This document shows, piece by piece, positions 17,146-28,700 of a stretch of DNA of 64,000 bases; the stretch's first letter is position 1, and each line of letters starts with the position of its first letter. The position numbers were made by a program, and so were the translations under genes. Below the pieces are notes generated by a model, which had not been told where the DNA came from, did no database searches, and saw only the letters and a program-made list of their open reading frames with translations. The stretch is from Euglena gracilis. Taxonomy: Eukaryota; Euglenida; Euglenophyceae; Euglenales. The stretch is from positions 61,688,362 through 61,752,361 of the forward strand of contig CP154956.1 of NCBI GenBank assembly GCA_039621445.1, read 5' to 3'.

Positions 17146-20100
17146 CTTTGGGAGAAACTGACCTGACCAGCCACGCACTGGAAAGCAGTTGGGAGGGATT
17201 TCGAGGAAGGCTCAGCCCCGGGAACCAGCTCGCAGGCAAAATTGTGGGCATCGATGTCCCTCCCGAGGGGTGCGCTCCAATATCTAGCTTCGACGCCACC
17301 GGGCTGGAACGCTGCCTCAGTATGGGTACGCCCCCTCCTCAATCACTTGAGATGCTTTGAACAAGACTGGGCCATTTTGATTCTGAAAATCGTGCACACT
17401 CCAAAGCATATCAACCAATGCCCAAAATGCCCAAGATGCCCAAGTGTGGCCACCACAAAAAATGAGCTCCACCTCCCCTTGCATCAAGCTTTCGGCAGCG
17501 CACTGCTTTAAAAATGGCTTTATTTCAAAATGTGTGTTTCTTCAGTTGTGCAGTTCACATAATCCCGGTGACTCTTTGTTCACAAACCAGTCTTTGGTTT
17601 TTCAGACCCCAAATTCTCCAACTGGACAGTGGTAGGGTGGGATTCTCCGAAAAGTGCGATTTGGAGTACTTTTTTGTCAAAATTGGTGGAAATATGCCTC
17701 CAAATAGCAGACTCCCCAATGGTGGTTCAAAGAGCTTTTGAAGAATAATGGGAATTTTTTGAGATTGTTGAAGCCCCAACAAATAGATAAAAGAAATTTC
17801 TGCTGAAAGCCAAGGCCAGAAATTGTATTTAATCTCAAAAAGTCGATTTAATCAAGCGGATACCAAAGGAATTTTTTGGGATCTTTTTCATTATTACATC
17901 TTTTTACAACTTCATTCATTATTCATTATTCATTATTCATTATTCATTATTCAATGCATTATTTTTACATCTTTTTTTTTTGGAATTCTATTAAAACATG
18001 ATTTTCCCAACCATTTCGCTGCATTTTTAGCAGTGAATTCGACGAAATTTGTCCGAAAGAAATACACAAAGTTTTAGAAAAGAACAACAACACCGCATCA
18101 GAAAGAAAATGAACAGCATTGTCTTATTATTTCTAAAATTGCCAGGTGTCCAGGAAATATTCTTTTTTACCAAACAAGCAGTATGAAAACCCTTGTGACT
18201 GTGTTGAATCATCAAAGCACATCATGAGATTTACCACAAGCTTATCAGAACCAGACCAGCTTTTATCATTTTTGTTGCTGGTTGCTGCTGCTGCTTCTGT
18301 AGTCGTTGTAATAAAATGTCAGCAGACAGCCCGGGGTAAGTGCTACCCAGGTTATTTCCAAGGATATGGGGATAAAAGAGATAAAATACGGGGATAAATA
18401 AAAAAGGCATAAATACAAGGCTCCCTCTGAATGGTTTGTGTTCAGGCTAAAGTTTGGTTTATGGAGGTTAGTATTGTTGGGAATCCCTAAAATCATAATT
18501 CAAGCCCCAAGTGATAACTTCTATCCCAAATCAAATTGACCACCCCGGTCCCATTTGTCGTTCCCAGGTTCCTCCACGTACACCGGTGGCGAAATTCGCC
18601 TGGAGATCACCAAGGAGATTTCAGAAGTGGTCACTGACGAGTTAAGGTATGCCAGCGCCATATATCAGCATCGGTTGAGTGAGTACTTGAAAATGACAGG
18701 GAACTCCCCAGGAGGGAGACTGCATTCTAAAAAGCTACTTTGTCATCGTTACCCGATGCTTCCCTGGCGGGTTTTCAGCTGTGATTGATTGAATTTACAT
18801 CTCGTTTGGTTGGTCAGCTGGGGGGGGGGGGGTATAAGTCAATGAATGAATGGTTGGTGAAATCCGACCGCCCAAAATGACCGAAAACCTCCAAATGGGC
18901 AAATTCTGGCAAAATTTGTCAAAAATAGCATTTTTTAATGATGGTCGGCCAGATAGAAATTGCCAACGATCAGTTTTTGGGCGTCTTGCGGCCGAAAAAA
19001 TTGTCCCCGTCGTCTCTCATTTTTCCTCCCAGGGGGGGTACAAGTTAAGGTTTGGTTGCTGGGCCCAAGGGGGGGTTATAAGTGGGGGGGGGGGGTACAA
19101 GTGGGGGGTTTGGTAAAACACCACCAGGATTTCTGCAAGCTTTTGATGATCTTCATGGAAGCATTTTGCTTGTGCATGCTTTATTTATTTGTTCAATTGG
19201 ATCTACAGCCACCTATTATCTCTTTCTTCCAATCCCAATCTACTGGTCAATTTCGGCACAAAGGAAATTGGTTTGGTCCAAAGGCAGTCAAAAATCACCA
19301 GATATTCTTGGGCTATTAAAAAGAAGGCAGCAAAATTTCCATTCATTTTAAGCACGTTGCCCAAATTGCATGTTTCCAGGTGACGAACCATCACTCAGGA
19401 TATATGCAGTCGTCCGTGGATTTGATTTTGAACTCCAAAATAATTGGTTATTGGGGTTAATGGAGCCACCATTTGCCTTTTACCCCTCCAGTTGGGCACT
19501 TTCTCCCGTGCCGTCAAGAACCTGTAAACAAAGACCGGCAACCAAAAAGGGTGGTGCGAGGTATTCAAACCGTCTTTTTTGCTCCGCCCTCTTGGGCACT
19601 GCCAGGGGTAAGGGCTCCGCTGCCCAAAAATAATGGAGCGTTTTGTATTTGCATTTATTTGCATTTCATTTTCGTTGTTTGCACGCTCCTGGACTGTCCA
19701 GTGATTCATTGATTCGCCACTTTATCCGCCCCCCATTTTGTCAGAAACAATTTTCTCCCTGTCCGCACCCCGTGCCAGCCCCCCCCCCCCTTTGCAATGG
19801 GACGGAAGCGTTCCCTGTCCGCAGTCCCAGCGCCAACCTGTCCACGATCCTGGAGGCTGACACGGAGCCAGAGGCACTTGGTGCGCTGCAGTGCGAGGTC
19901 CAGCGGTGGGTTCAGGCGTTCATTTCTTGCAGGCGCCAAGGTGGCATTTTGTGGGTGTCCTCCCACCCGTCCTCCCCCCCCCCCCACCTGCCTTGACCCT
20001 GGCACCCCAAAAAGTTCCTTAGGCCCAACTTCAGTATGAATCACACCAAATGCATGCCTGGGCGGGGCGCCGCAGACCGGCACCGCTACGAGCCGCTGCT

Positions 20101-23100
20101 GCGGCGGCTGACCCCGGCGCAGGCGGAGGACGCCGTCGCCCTCGGCCTGGGCAGCGGCCAACACCTCATGGGGTTCCTGGCCGCCCTCTTCCCCCCGGAG
20201 GGTGTGCCACCCACCCCACCCTCCCGTTGCCCTTCGTCTGAGCTTTAAACCTCCATTCTGCACCCGCGCATCGGGCGTCTCCTTGTGCAAACCTCAGCTC
20301 AGGTACAATTACACTCCAACACCAGCTGGGGGTGGGGCTGGCCAGCAAGGTTCCTATTTTTCCTGTCCCAAGATTTCTATTGTTGACACTCATATCAGGG
20401 GTTTTCTAAGCCGGAGGGGACCAACCCCCAGGGAGGGGTCCAGCCAGCCAGCACCCTTTTTCCAGCCAGCAACCCCCCCATGAAGTTTGGGCCAGCCCGG
20501 CGAAGCCAGGCTGGACCGAAAAAGTTTTCGGCACAAAGCGCCGCGAATTTTGGGGAAATGGGTTCAGAAATGGCCAAAAATGGCAGTTTTGGGTCGTTTT
20601 TGGCTTTTCACCCCAAATTTTGCTTGAGAATTCCAACCCAGCTGGATTTGGGCTTTTTCGGGCATTTGTTGGGTTCCCGCTGGGTCCAGCTCTCAGCCAG
20701 CCGGACCTCCCCCCGGACCCCCCCCACCCTCAGAGGGTGGGGGGGTCTTTTCCAGCCGCCCCACAAGACCCCCCGGCCCGGGGGTCCTCAAGAAAGCACC
20801 TGGCCCACACAAATATATCTGCGGCACACACATTTGATGTTCCGCCACCCCTTCTCCTCGTCGCCTCACCCCGCAGAGGCCCCCCTGGCCCGCTTCCGGC
20901 GTCTCCTACCGCGGGGGCGCTTCGGGGTGCTGGACGCCGCGGTGCAAGACGTGCTGCAGCACCCAATGGCCGCCGCCGCCGCCGCAGTCCGGGACCAGGG
21001 CGCTGCTTAAGAGAATTTGACCCCACCCCGGGGGGGGGGGGGGAGGGGCATCCATCCAGCCAGCGGCCTTTTTCCAGCCCCAGACCCCTGCCCACCCCAT
21101 CAACAAGATTTAGTTATTTCCAGCCGTCCAAACAAAGGGCGGCTGGACAGTGACTGGTTCTCCCTTCCAGAGGTACAAAAGTGGGTCAAGAAATGGGCGA
21201 AAAATGGGTCGGGGGAAAATGCTGCCCAGGTTATTTTGGGGTCAAGGAATCGATTTTTTTGCATGATCGGCAGTTTTTTGCACATTTTTGCAATTTCGAT
21301 TTTTTTGCCACCCGGTTCGACCCCGGGTCGTGCCCAGCTCCCAGCGTTTTACTCCAATGGAGAGAGAGGGGGGGTCAGCCAGCAGCTTTTTTCCAGCCAG
21401 CCCAAATTATCCAGCTTCTGAGCTGGACCCCCCCCCCCCGGGGCCCTGTCTGGGATGCCTCCGGGGCGGAGGCGCTGCTGGCCGCGGCCCGGGGCTACCC
21501 GGACCAGTGCCAGAGGGCAGAGTGGCAGCAGCGGTACGGCTGCCCCGCAACCCAGCGGCCAGTTGGCGGTTTTTTTTTGTTTGCGTGCATGTGACCTGGT
21601 CCTGGATGATGAGGAACATGGCAAAAAGGGGGTGTTGATCATCTCTCCCAACTCCCATTTTTCCAGCAGTTTTTGTGGCTTTCAGCCTTCGTACGTTTAT
21701 ATCATATTTATTTTTTTTCAAAAAGTTGAACATCTGTTTTCAAAAAACATCCACCCAGAGATTAATTGGCAAAAGTATGTCCACAGACGTTGGGGGTCCA
21801 CAGCAGGCAATTGCTTAAGCACTGACCGACCCCCCCCCCCCCGGGGGGGGGGGGGTGACTGGGTTTTTAAAAGTGACTGACTGGTTTTTGGCCCGGACCC
21901 CCCCCCCCGGGGGGGATCGGCCAGGAGTGGCTTGAGTGACCTCGGCGCCGAAGGCGCCGGAAAAAATTTTTGGGCCTAAAATGGCCTAAAGTGACTGGAA
22001 AGTGGCCGTTTTTCTGAGTGGCCGACCCCCCGGGGGGGGGGGGGGGGTAGTGTTCCCACACAGAAAAGTGGGAAGAGGGCAGGAGGCAAGAGCAGCACTG
22101 GGGCGCAAGGGTGTAGACCCACCCACGAGAACCACACCAACCACACAAGGTGAGTGTATGTCCCTACAGCGCTGGAATTACACCAGAGTTACTCACCCAG
22201 CCAGGGGGAGCAACAAAAGAGGACTGGTGTAAGGGGTCCCTGGCTACTCACCACGCAGCAAACTGGGCCAGAAGCGAAGTTAGCGCCGGCCATAAACAGA
22301 CAAGAAGCCTTAGTGCAACTAAGGGGGGGGTAGTGACTGGCTGGTTTTTTGAAAATGAATGACTGACTGGTTCACAAAAAAGTGGAGTGACCCCCCTCCC
22401 CCCCCCCCCCCGGGGGGTCGGTAAGCAATTGTATGGTCCACAGACATTGGGGGGTAGAGACCACAACCACCTGTAAGCAGCCGACCAAATGCCTCACGTG
22501 GGTGATGGTGAGACCACGGGTGATTGTTTTGCTATTTTTCATCCTCCTGTTCTCCGAAACTATTACTCTGGGATGCGGTTTGCACACGTTGTGGAGGCCC
22601 TTCTGCTCTGAAACGCCCTCCAGAGCCTCCCAGGATACCTCCTGCCTTGACACCAATCTTGCATTGGATCAGCATTGCATTGTGCATTGTGCTGTGGTGT
22701 GCATGTGTGGGGGGGATGACTGGGTTGGTGGGTGGATTGGTGTGGGTGTGGGTGTGGGTGGGTGGGTACAGGTATTTGTGTGTGGGGGGGGGGGGGGTTC
22801 TCACGCATGTGACCCACCGTGCTCGCGTGTTTTGTGTTTTCTTCGTTGTTTCACAAAGCGGATGTGACCTGCTGGCACACTTCTGCGCATCTTCGACGGC
22901 GGCTGCCTCCGGCTGCTCAAAGTGCCCCACAGCCCGGAGGCCGCCGACCACGAGCTGGCGGTGTGGGCCGCCCTCGACGTCCGGCCCGGCGACCCGCTTG
23001 TGCCGCTGCTGCGGGCGGTGCCGTTCACCACCCTGGCCGGGGAGGAGGTGTGTGGCTTTGTGGCCGCGGCCCCTCCGACCGCCTGCACCGCCTCACTGGA

Positions 23101-24575
23101 GGGGTTGCCCTCCAAGTGGTCAACATCCCTAACGTCAGGGTTCTTTGGGACTTTCTTTTTTTTTTGCTGGAAACTGCAACCCAGCATGCTTTTGGCACTC
23201 TCTCTTCGTTTTGACGCCTTTGGTCCAGCCTGACCGCAACTGAACCCCTCCCCCCCCGACTCCCAACTCCCATTTCCCAGGTTCCAGGGGAGTGCCTTTC
23301 CTGGCGCACAAGGATGCCCTGGGCGGTTGGTTGGGGCTTGGCTTGGAGGGTGATGGCCCCCACCGACGGGGTGGCCGCGCAGGGGATGCCGCTGTACTGC
23401 TGCGGCCAGGGGTTCACTTCCGCCCAACGCTCCCGCCGTTGGGGGATCCCACCGGCGGATGGGTGGGTTGGGGCTTGGACGCCCTCCCGCGGGAACTGGG
23501 CTGCAGCTCAGAGTCCGCAGCCGGAGGAGGCTATGCCGGCTGGGAAAAGGTTTGTTGGCCCTTTTTTGGTTAATTGGGGCTGGGTTTGGGCTTGGGCGGG
23601 GGTCCCCTCCCGGGGGTGCTGAGTGAGTGAACCGCTGACGGCGATGGGTCTTTCCTGGACAAGAACCGCCCGCGGCACCGGTGGCTGGACAACCTGGCCC
23701 ACCGCATGCTGGCCGCCCTGCGGCTCATGCACGACGCCGGGTGGTGCCACTGCGATGTGCCCTGGGTTCCCCAAACCCAGTGCCCAAGATGAAACTCCGG
23801 TTTATCTGTCAGATCCTGCTGTGTCCGGCCCGGCTCCCCCCAGCCTCCGAAAGTTCATCAGAAAATGGGGTAACTTGCCCGGCAGCAGCCCAATCATATC
23901 TACCTCGTGGCTCCTGTTTTTCCAACAGGTAAGTACACCCAGAAAAGGGTGCAGTTCTGCGTGTTGTGGGGGGGGGGGAGGGTGCTAGAATCCAACAATT
24001 TTTATATTGAGAATCTGCAAACTCCCCAAGTTTGGGAAATGCTCGCTGGATCGCTGGGGACCACGAGCCCCGCCACCAATGGGGGGCACGCAGCGACCAA
24101 AGATCACCAACATCTTCCTCGACCACACCGGCGCTGCCTTCCTCGGCGACTTCGGCGCCGCCTCCCCGACGGGGACGCCCATCTGCGAGTGGACCCCCGG
24201 CTACGCCCCCGCGGGCCACGACCTCGCCTCCCCGCTGTGCGACGCGTACCAGCTGGCGGTGACGTGCCTCGTGCTCGGCGGCCTGCCGGGGCCAGGACGC
24301 CGCTTCAGACGGAAGGGACCCACTCCCTGGGGGGGGGGGGGCGGGGTTGGCAGCATTTCCCCCAAAAATTCACAGATTTTCCAACCTCTGAGCTGGAACC
24401 CCCCAGGGTCCATTAAGCGACGCCCTGGCCGGAGCCGGAGGCCTCGCTTGCCCCCACAACGATCCGGCGGCTGCTGGCGGCGGACCCCCCGACGGAGTGG
24501 AAGCGGACCCTGCTGCGGGCCATCCAAGAGGCAGAAGGAATCCCCCCAGTTTCCCCCCACAGCACTGTACACTAG
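17146..24575 (+). CDS. Protein-kinase-like protein, 11 exons
   Basis: Exons: 17146-17325, 18568-18646, 19825-19940, 20076-20201, 20877-20992, 21454-21549, 22877-23047, 23281-23403, 23643-23765, 24094-24289, 24433-24575 (TAG). All joins keep one frame, giving at least 488 residues; the N-terminus is not found. The C-terminal half carries kinase landmarks in order: an ATP-site lysine in LRLLKV, a hinge-like VMAPTDG, the catalytic-loop motif GWCHCDV (HCD in place of HRD), then NIFLD, the metal-binding motif GDFGAA, and TPGYAP followed by a C-lobe. The N-terminal half is unrecognised. The introns are a mix of GT-AG and nonconventional: 20993-21453, 23404-23642 and 24290-24432 are nonconventional, and 21550-22876 probably is. 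The donor of the intron before 24094 is ambiguous (23756 or 23765). Family assignment beyond 'protein-kinase-like' is not possible. Confidence 0.75.
18825..19115. repeat. G-tract word repeats (TATAAGT, TACAAGT)
   Basis: Runs of 7-13 G are followed by TATAAGTC, TACAAGTTAAGG, TTATAAGTGG and TACAAGTGG. This resembles the other C/G-tract word elements, but I could not identify inverted ends or a target duplication. It lies inside an intron of the kinase-like gene. Confidence 0.4.
20396..20802. mobile_element. Family I element in an intron of the kinase-like gene
   Basis: The left end is CAGGGGTTTTCTAAGCCGG and the right end CTCAAGAAAGCACCTG. The flanking octamers are ACTCATAT and GCCCACAC; the four differences are all C/T or G/A transitions, so this is an old target duplication. 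The interior holds GTCCAGCCAGCCAGCACC, the degenerate TGGCCAAAAATGGC segment and a CAGCTGGATTTGGGCTTTTT block shared with 28077-28533 and 52154-52484. Confidence 0.7.
20996..21448. mobile_element. Family II element acting as a nonconventional intron (kinase-like gene)
   Basis: CAG at 20996 and CTG ending at 21448 are flanked by TCCGGGAC (20988-20995) and TCTGGGAT (21449-21456), which differ by two transitions. Taking 3 bases of the left copy and 5 of the right as intron (20993-21453) joins GCA GTC CGG to GAT GCC TCC in frame. There is no GT or AG at these ends. The interior has GAGAATTTGACCCC, CCAGCCAGC words and TTCCAGCCGTCC, shared with the element in the methyltransferase gene (43287-43652). 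Confidence 0.8.
21804..22435. mobile_element. Family III element with exact target duplication and an insertion
   Basis: Flanked by perfect GTCCACAG at 21796-21803 and 22436-22443. The ends are CAGGCAATTGCTTAAGC and GGTAAGCAATTGTATG. It would be about 350 bp like its relatives, but is split at 22053-22327 by unrelated sequence. It lies in an intron of the kinase-like gene. Confidence 0.85.
22053..22327. mobile_element. Insertion inside the family III element
   Basis: The family III sequence is interrupted with a repeated octamer GGGTAGTG on both sides (22045-22052 and 22328-22335). The inserted piece begins TTCCCACACAG and ends GCAACTAAGGGGG. It lacks the CAG...CTG termini of the other families, so it may be a different kind of element. 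No coding frame. Confidence 0.6.
23407..23637. mobile_element. Inverted-repeat element acting as a nonconventional intron (kinase-like gene)
   Basis: The ends are CAGGGGTTCACTTCC and, as reverse complement, CAGCGGTTCACTCAC, so 11 of the first 12 bases match. The +4/-8 rule gives intron 23404-23642 and joins TAC TGC TGC to GAT GGG TCT TTC in frame, linking the kinase hinge to the segment before the catalytic loop. The flanking octamers GCTGCGGC and ACGGCGAT are diverged. No usable GT-AG pair exists at these positions. Confidence 0.7.
24293..24427. mobile_element. Short family II element acting as a nonconventional intron (kinase-like gene)
   Basis: Only 135 bp. The left end CAGGACGCCGCTTCAGACGG and the right end (reverse complement CAGGGCGTCGCTTAATGG) are inverted repeats, and the flanks GCCGGGGC and GCCGGAGC differ by one transition. 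Intron 24290-24432 by the +4/-8 rule joins CTG CCG G to AG CCG GAG GCC in frame with the kinase C-lobe (TIRRLLAADPPTEWKRTLL). Reading through the element instead would shift the frame. Confidence 0.85.
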
Positions 24576-24659
24576 CCCAGCCCCTGACCTGTCGCCCTAC
24601 GCTGGGCTGTGCACCCGCGCTGCAACGCTGCGGCCTCCGGGTTTGACAGCACAGCGAGG

Positions 24660-24805
24660 GCTGGGCTGGGCTTTGGGTGGGGGTTTGGGCAATCTCCGGA
24701 CACAAAAGCCAATGGGTTTGTGACTGGCTGTTTTTTTTGAAAGTGGAAAGCGACACCTTTCCTCACCCAGGAGGTCTGGGGTCGGTGAGCAAATTGGCAT
24801 CGTGG
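24660..24805. repeat. Family III remnant
   Basis: Contains TTTGTGACTGGCTGTTTTTTTTGAAAG in degenerate family III form and ends GGTCGGTGAGCAAATTGGCATC, like the right end of family III. The left end is missing or eroded. It lies downstream of the kinase-like gene. Confidence 0.45.
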
Positions 24806-24896
24806 TATGGTGGGGTCCCCCATTTGAGGTTGGGGGGTGGAATCCCCCACCGTCCCTTCCCATCCAACCCCTCCCTCCCTCCCTCCCTCCTGCAGG

Positions 24897-25332
24897 ACCC
24901 AAAGCCACCTCAGCCGCCACCACCCGCTCCGCTGTCCCGCCATCCCTCGGCCCCTTTTTTTGCCTCCCGGTCGCCCTCTCCCTTCCGTGTCCCTCCCCTC
25001 CCCTCCCCCCTCGGCCCACTTCTCCGCCCGAAGCCGTCCGCCGGGGTGGGGGCCCGCCCCCCCCCTCCCTCAGCGGGGGGGTGCGGCCCACAGCCCCCGA
25101 CCCACGCCGGCCGCCCACCCCGGCCACCCCCTCCCCCCTCCCTCTCCCTCCGCCGTACTGTCCCCGATGTGGGTGGCCTCCGCCCGCCCCAGAAGCCTTG
25201 ACTCTCCACCCCCGCCCCCCGGGCCGGAGGTGCGCCGCACTGCAACACGGGGGCGGGCTGCCGTCCACCCCCTGACCCCAATGGGCGACCGGCACTCGGG
25301 TACCGCCGGGGCCGGCCCCACCGGTGCGTAGC
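24897..25332 (+). CDS. Possible Pro-rich coding segment
   Basis: After a pyrimidine tract and CTGCAG, about 430 bp stay open in all three + frames because of extreme C-richness. One frame ends ATGGGCGACCGGCACTCGGG...GCGTAG at 25330. It might be a terminal exon of a Pro-rich protein, or simply C-rich spacer. No family is recognised, and the frame cannot be chosen safely. Confidence 0.2.
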
Positions 25333-25694
25333 CGCCCCTCCGCCCCGCCTTGTGCGGTGCCGTCCTGGCGATGACTCTCAGGCAAATGCTGAAGGAAGAG
25401 GAGGGGACCATTTCCACTGCGCACCGCGAGACAGGTTTTCTCATTGATCCACACCGGAAAAGTGTTCCACTGTGCCACATCCAAATGTGCTCCTGATGCT
25501 CCTTGCCGCAGTGTCCCAGCTCACCACCTCGCCAGGGTTCACCCGCCTGCAACGATGAAGTTGCTTTTCTGGAAAGCTCAGCCCCACACCTCAACCGTAT
25601 GTTGTGCTCTTTGGCACCGGCGGTGTCGCTTCGCCTGCCTTTTGAGCCGTTGGCTGACCCTCGTCCTCAGATAGAGAGTTCACTCCGTCCCCCC

Positions 25695-25718
25695 AGCCCA
25701 ACCCACCCCGGCAACACA
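25695..25718 (+). promoter_or_regulatory. Possible trans-splice acceptor and short leader of DUF3820-like copy 1
   Basis: A CCCCCCAG at 25689-25696 stands 22 bp before the first ATG of the gene. Euglenid mRNAs receive a spliced leader at an AG a short distance before the start codon, so this is the natural candidate. The next AG upstream is about 20 bp further (CCTCAG near 25671). Inference only. Confidence 0.3.
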
Positions 25719-28700
25719 ATGCTGTCCACCGCCGCCCGCGGACTGGCGCTGAGGCTGCCCCGCCCCCTGGGGCTGCTGCCCGGCGGCCGGGGCCTGGCGA
25801 CGCAGGCCGGCCCATGGGACATTGAGCTGCGCTTCGGGAAGCACAAGGGCCTGCGGCCAGGGTTCGATATAAGGAGGGTGTACGGAGTTCAGGTGGGGGG
25901 TGTCCCCCCACCCCTCTGGTCCGGACCATCCTGCCCCACCTGCCAAGGGGAGTCCAGGCCGACCCGGGGGGTCACCCGGGAGCCCCCCCCAAAAAAGGTG
26001 AAAATTTTCTTTCCAGCTCTTTGCACCGCAAAGAATTTTTTTGTATTTTTTGACACATTGCCGAAATAGAGCCCAAAAATGGCATTTTTGACCGTTTTGG
26101 GCGGTCAAAAAAGCCGGGCTGAATATTGGTCACCTGGACCATGCCACTGTTCAGGTGGCGGGACCCCCCCCCCTGGACCAGAGGAGGGTCCGGACCACTT
26201 CCTCCCACCCGCCCTGATATCGAAGCCTGCCTGCGGATGTCGGAGGCGCCGCTGCATTACCTTCGGTGGATGAAGAAGCAGGATCTGCATGTGAAATACC
26301 CCGAGCTGCAGCCGGGTGTGGAGATTGCACCCCCCCCCCGTGCACACATGCACAGTGTGCAAGGTGGCCCCAGCGCATGTCGGTATTTCAAACACCCCAT
26401 CTTGGGAGGTCTGCCGCCACGAAAGAAGCCCACCCGCCCCAGGATTTCAGATGGCTGTCTAAAATAGCATGAGGCTAATCCCACGAGGGGGATTTTTGGT
26501 GTTGTTTCCTTGAAGCTGTAGAAGCAGATACGGAATATTTAAGGACAATGTGCACAGGATTGCATTGTCTCATTTGCATATTTTACACCACGTATTGAAT
26601 TTTTATCTCCACGTCTTATGACGCAGTGGTGAGTGGTCAGGTGGTCAAACAGCATTTTTTTATTTCCTATCAAAAAGACCTGAGCCTCCCTTTCATTTGA
26701 TAACAGCAGAAAGAGCCGCAATGCGGTTGATGAAGTTTTTTACATGTGGCCCATCTATCCGTAGTTGTGGACCCACTGAACCCACCCACCTCGTCAGGGC
26801 TGAAGGCGCTGCTGGGCGACGAGTGGGACTCTCTGGACGTATGCGCCGCCCACTGGTTGCCTCCAAATCTGTTGGACTGGTCCCTGGTGTCATTTCCTTC
26901 TCGATTCTGTCGTCAGGAGGCACTCCACAACTGTTGTTGTTTTTTCCAGTTCCTTGAACCTTTCAGCGCCACCGGCTTGATTCTGATCTTCCCTCACGGC
27001 AACCCCCACACACCCCACGAGGGTTATTGAGGGGCGGTGTTTTATGAATGACCTTTGGGGGGAAAGAAAGGAAACAAACTCGCTGTGGCCTGGACGGTCC
27101 AGCCAGCCAGCACCTTTTCTCCAGCCAGCAGCTCCAAGCCAGGGTGTGGACCCCCCAGAGGGGGGGTCCACAGTAATAATAAGAAAAATTGCAGCCGGAC
27201 AGAGCTAAGCTGGACCAAAAAGGGGTCAAAAATGGGCTATTTCCGAGGAGATTTATGGGGGGTTTCTCCACAAAGCTTTGGCTAAAAAAACCAACCCAGC
27301 TGGAACTGGGCTTTTATGCACGTTATTGGGTGCCAGCCGGGTCCAGCTGGGGTGTGGGGGGGGGGGGGGGACATTTCAGAAGTTTTTGTAAAATTACTGA
27401 AAGTCACCGTAAATTGTAATTGTGTGATTTGTCGATTATAAATTTCGCGAAGTTTGCATGCAATGTTAGTCTTTTCGGCCTTCCATTACGTGCAAGTCCC
27501 ATTGGGAGCTCAGCACTATTATTCAAAGCCTGGTTTTTGCCGACTGCCCATGCCCGTTTTGTGGGTTTTTCCGACTTTTTTTGACCTTTTTTTTTACAAA
27601 CTCCATGGGTTTCGGGCCAAAAAAAAAAACGGGTCGCAGGGGGTCGAAAAACGCTCATTTCCGGCTCAAAAAAAAAAGGTTTTCCGGGTCCGGGAGGCCA
27701 AACAACATCTTTTCAGACAGAAATATTTTTTCGATTTTTTTTTGACGTTTTTGACCCGTTTTTGACCCAAACTCCATGGAGCTCATCACCCGCTGGCACT
27801 GAACACACATCCTTATGGATGTGTGTGAAAGTGCAGGTAGGTGGTCTGGACAAAGGTTGTGTTTCTTACGCAGATTCATTCCCCAGGACAGTCTTTACGG
27901 GACAGGATTTTTTGTTCAGAACTGCCCCTTAAAGACCGCCCTTGCGCCCAAGGGCCAGCCAACATCAAGTCAGCACTTGAGAGCTATCGAAAATCAAACA
28001 GCAAAAAGGCATTTTTATGTTATATATATATTTTTTTTTTGGTGGATGCGGTGCAATGGTCCGCGAATGCCAGGGACAGGGGTTTTCTTCAGCCGGAGGG
28101 GACCCCACTCCGGTGGGGGGGGGAGTCCAGCCAGCCAGCACCTTTTTCCCAGCCAGCACCTCACAGCCGGGCTGCGAACCCCCACCCCCCCCCCAAGAGG
28201 TCAGCTGAAATATAGTTTGGGCCAGCCAGGCAAAACCGGGACAAAGTGTCGAAACTTTTTGAGAAAAGCGGGGGGGGGGGGGTCAAAAATGGCCAAAAAG
28301 TGGTATTTTTGGGTGGTTTTTGGTCCTCACCTCCACATTTGGCTGGAAAATGCCAACACAGCTGTATTTGGGCTTTTCTGACAATTTTTTGGGGGGTCCT
28401 CGCCGGGTCCAGCTCCCAGCCGGCCTGACCCCCCCCCCCCCCCCCTGGACCCCCACCCCTTTTTTCCAGCCAGCACCTTTTTTCCCGCCAGGCCGCGGGA
28501 CCCTGGGGGGGGGGGTCCGCATGAAAACCCCTGGCCAGGGATCCCTTTTTTCCTCACGTCGACCTGTCCTCGCTGAGAATTGTCGATTTTTTCTTCATTG
28601 GGCGGAGCATTGTCAATTTTTGTTGTGAATTTGTGGGAATGTTCTGGGACAGCCAGCGCTTTTCATTTATTATTATTTAACATCATTTATCATTTTGTGT

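Larger units (their letters stand above)
21550..22876 (+). other. Probable nonconventional intron of the kinase-like gene
   Basis: No GT-AG pair joins the flanking exons in frame. CAG at 21553-21555 and CTG at 22869-22871 placed at the +4 and -8 offsets give GCA|ACA CTT CTG CGC, which continues the frame into the ATP-site lysine region. The octamers beside the ends agree at only 4 of 8 positions, so any original target duplication is eroded. An alternative CTG three bases further on is also in frame. A family III element with its own insertion lies inside. Confidence 0.5.

Noticed and set aside
23766-24093. Treating the intron before the DFG exon of the kinase-like gene as nonconventional
   Set aside because: GT-AG pairs (TGG|GT or GAT|GT with CGCAG) already keep the frame, and no inverted ends with CAG/CTG were found.
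24900-25484. Minus-strand Gly-rich 295-residue frame
   Set aside because: It is the complement of an extremely C-rich stretch that is open in several frames; neighbouring genes are all on the + strand.
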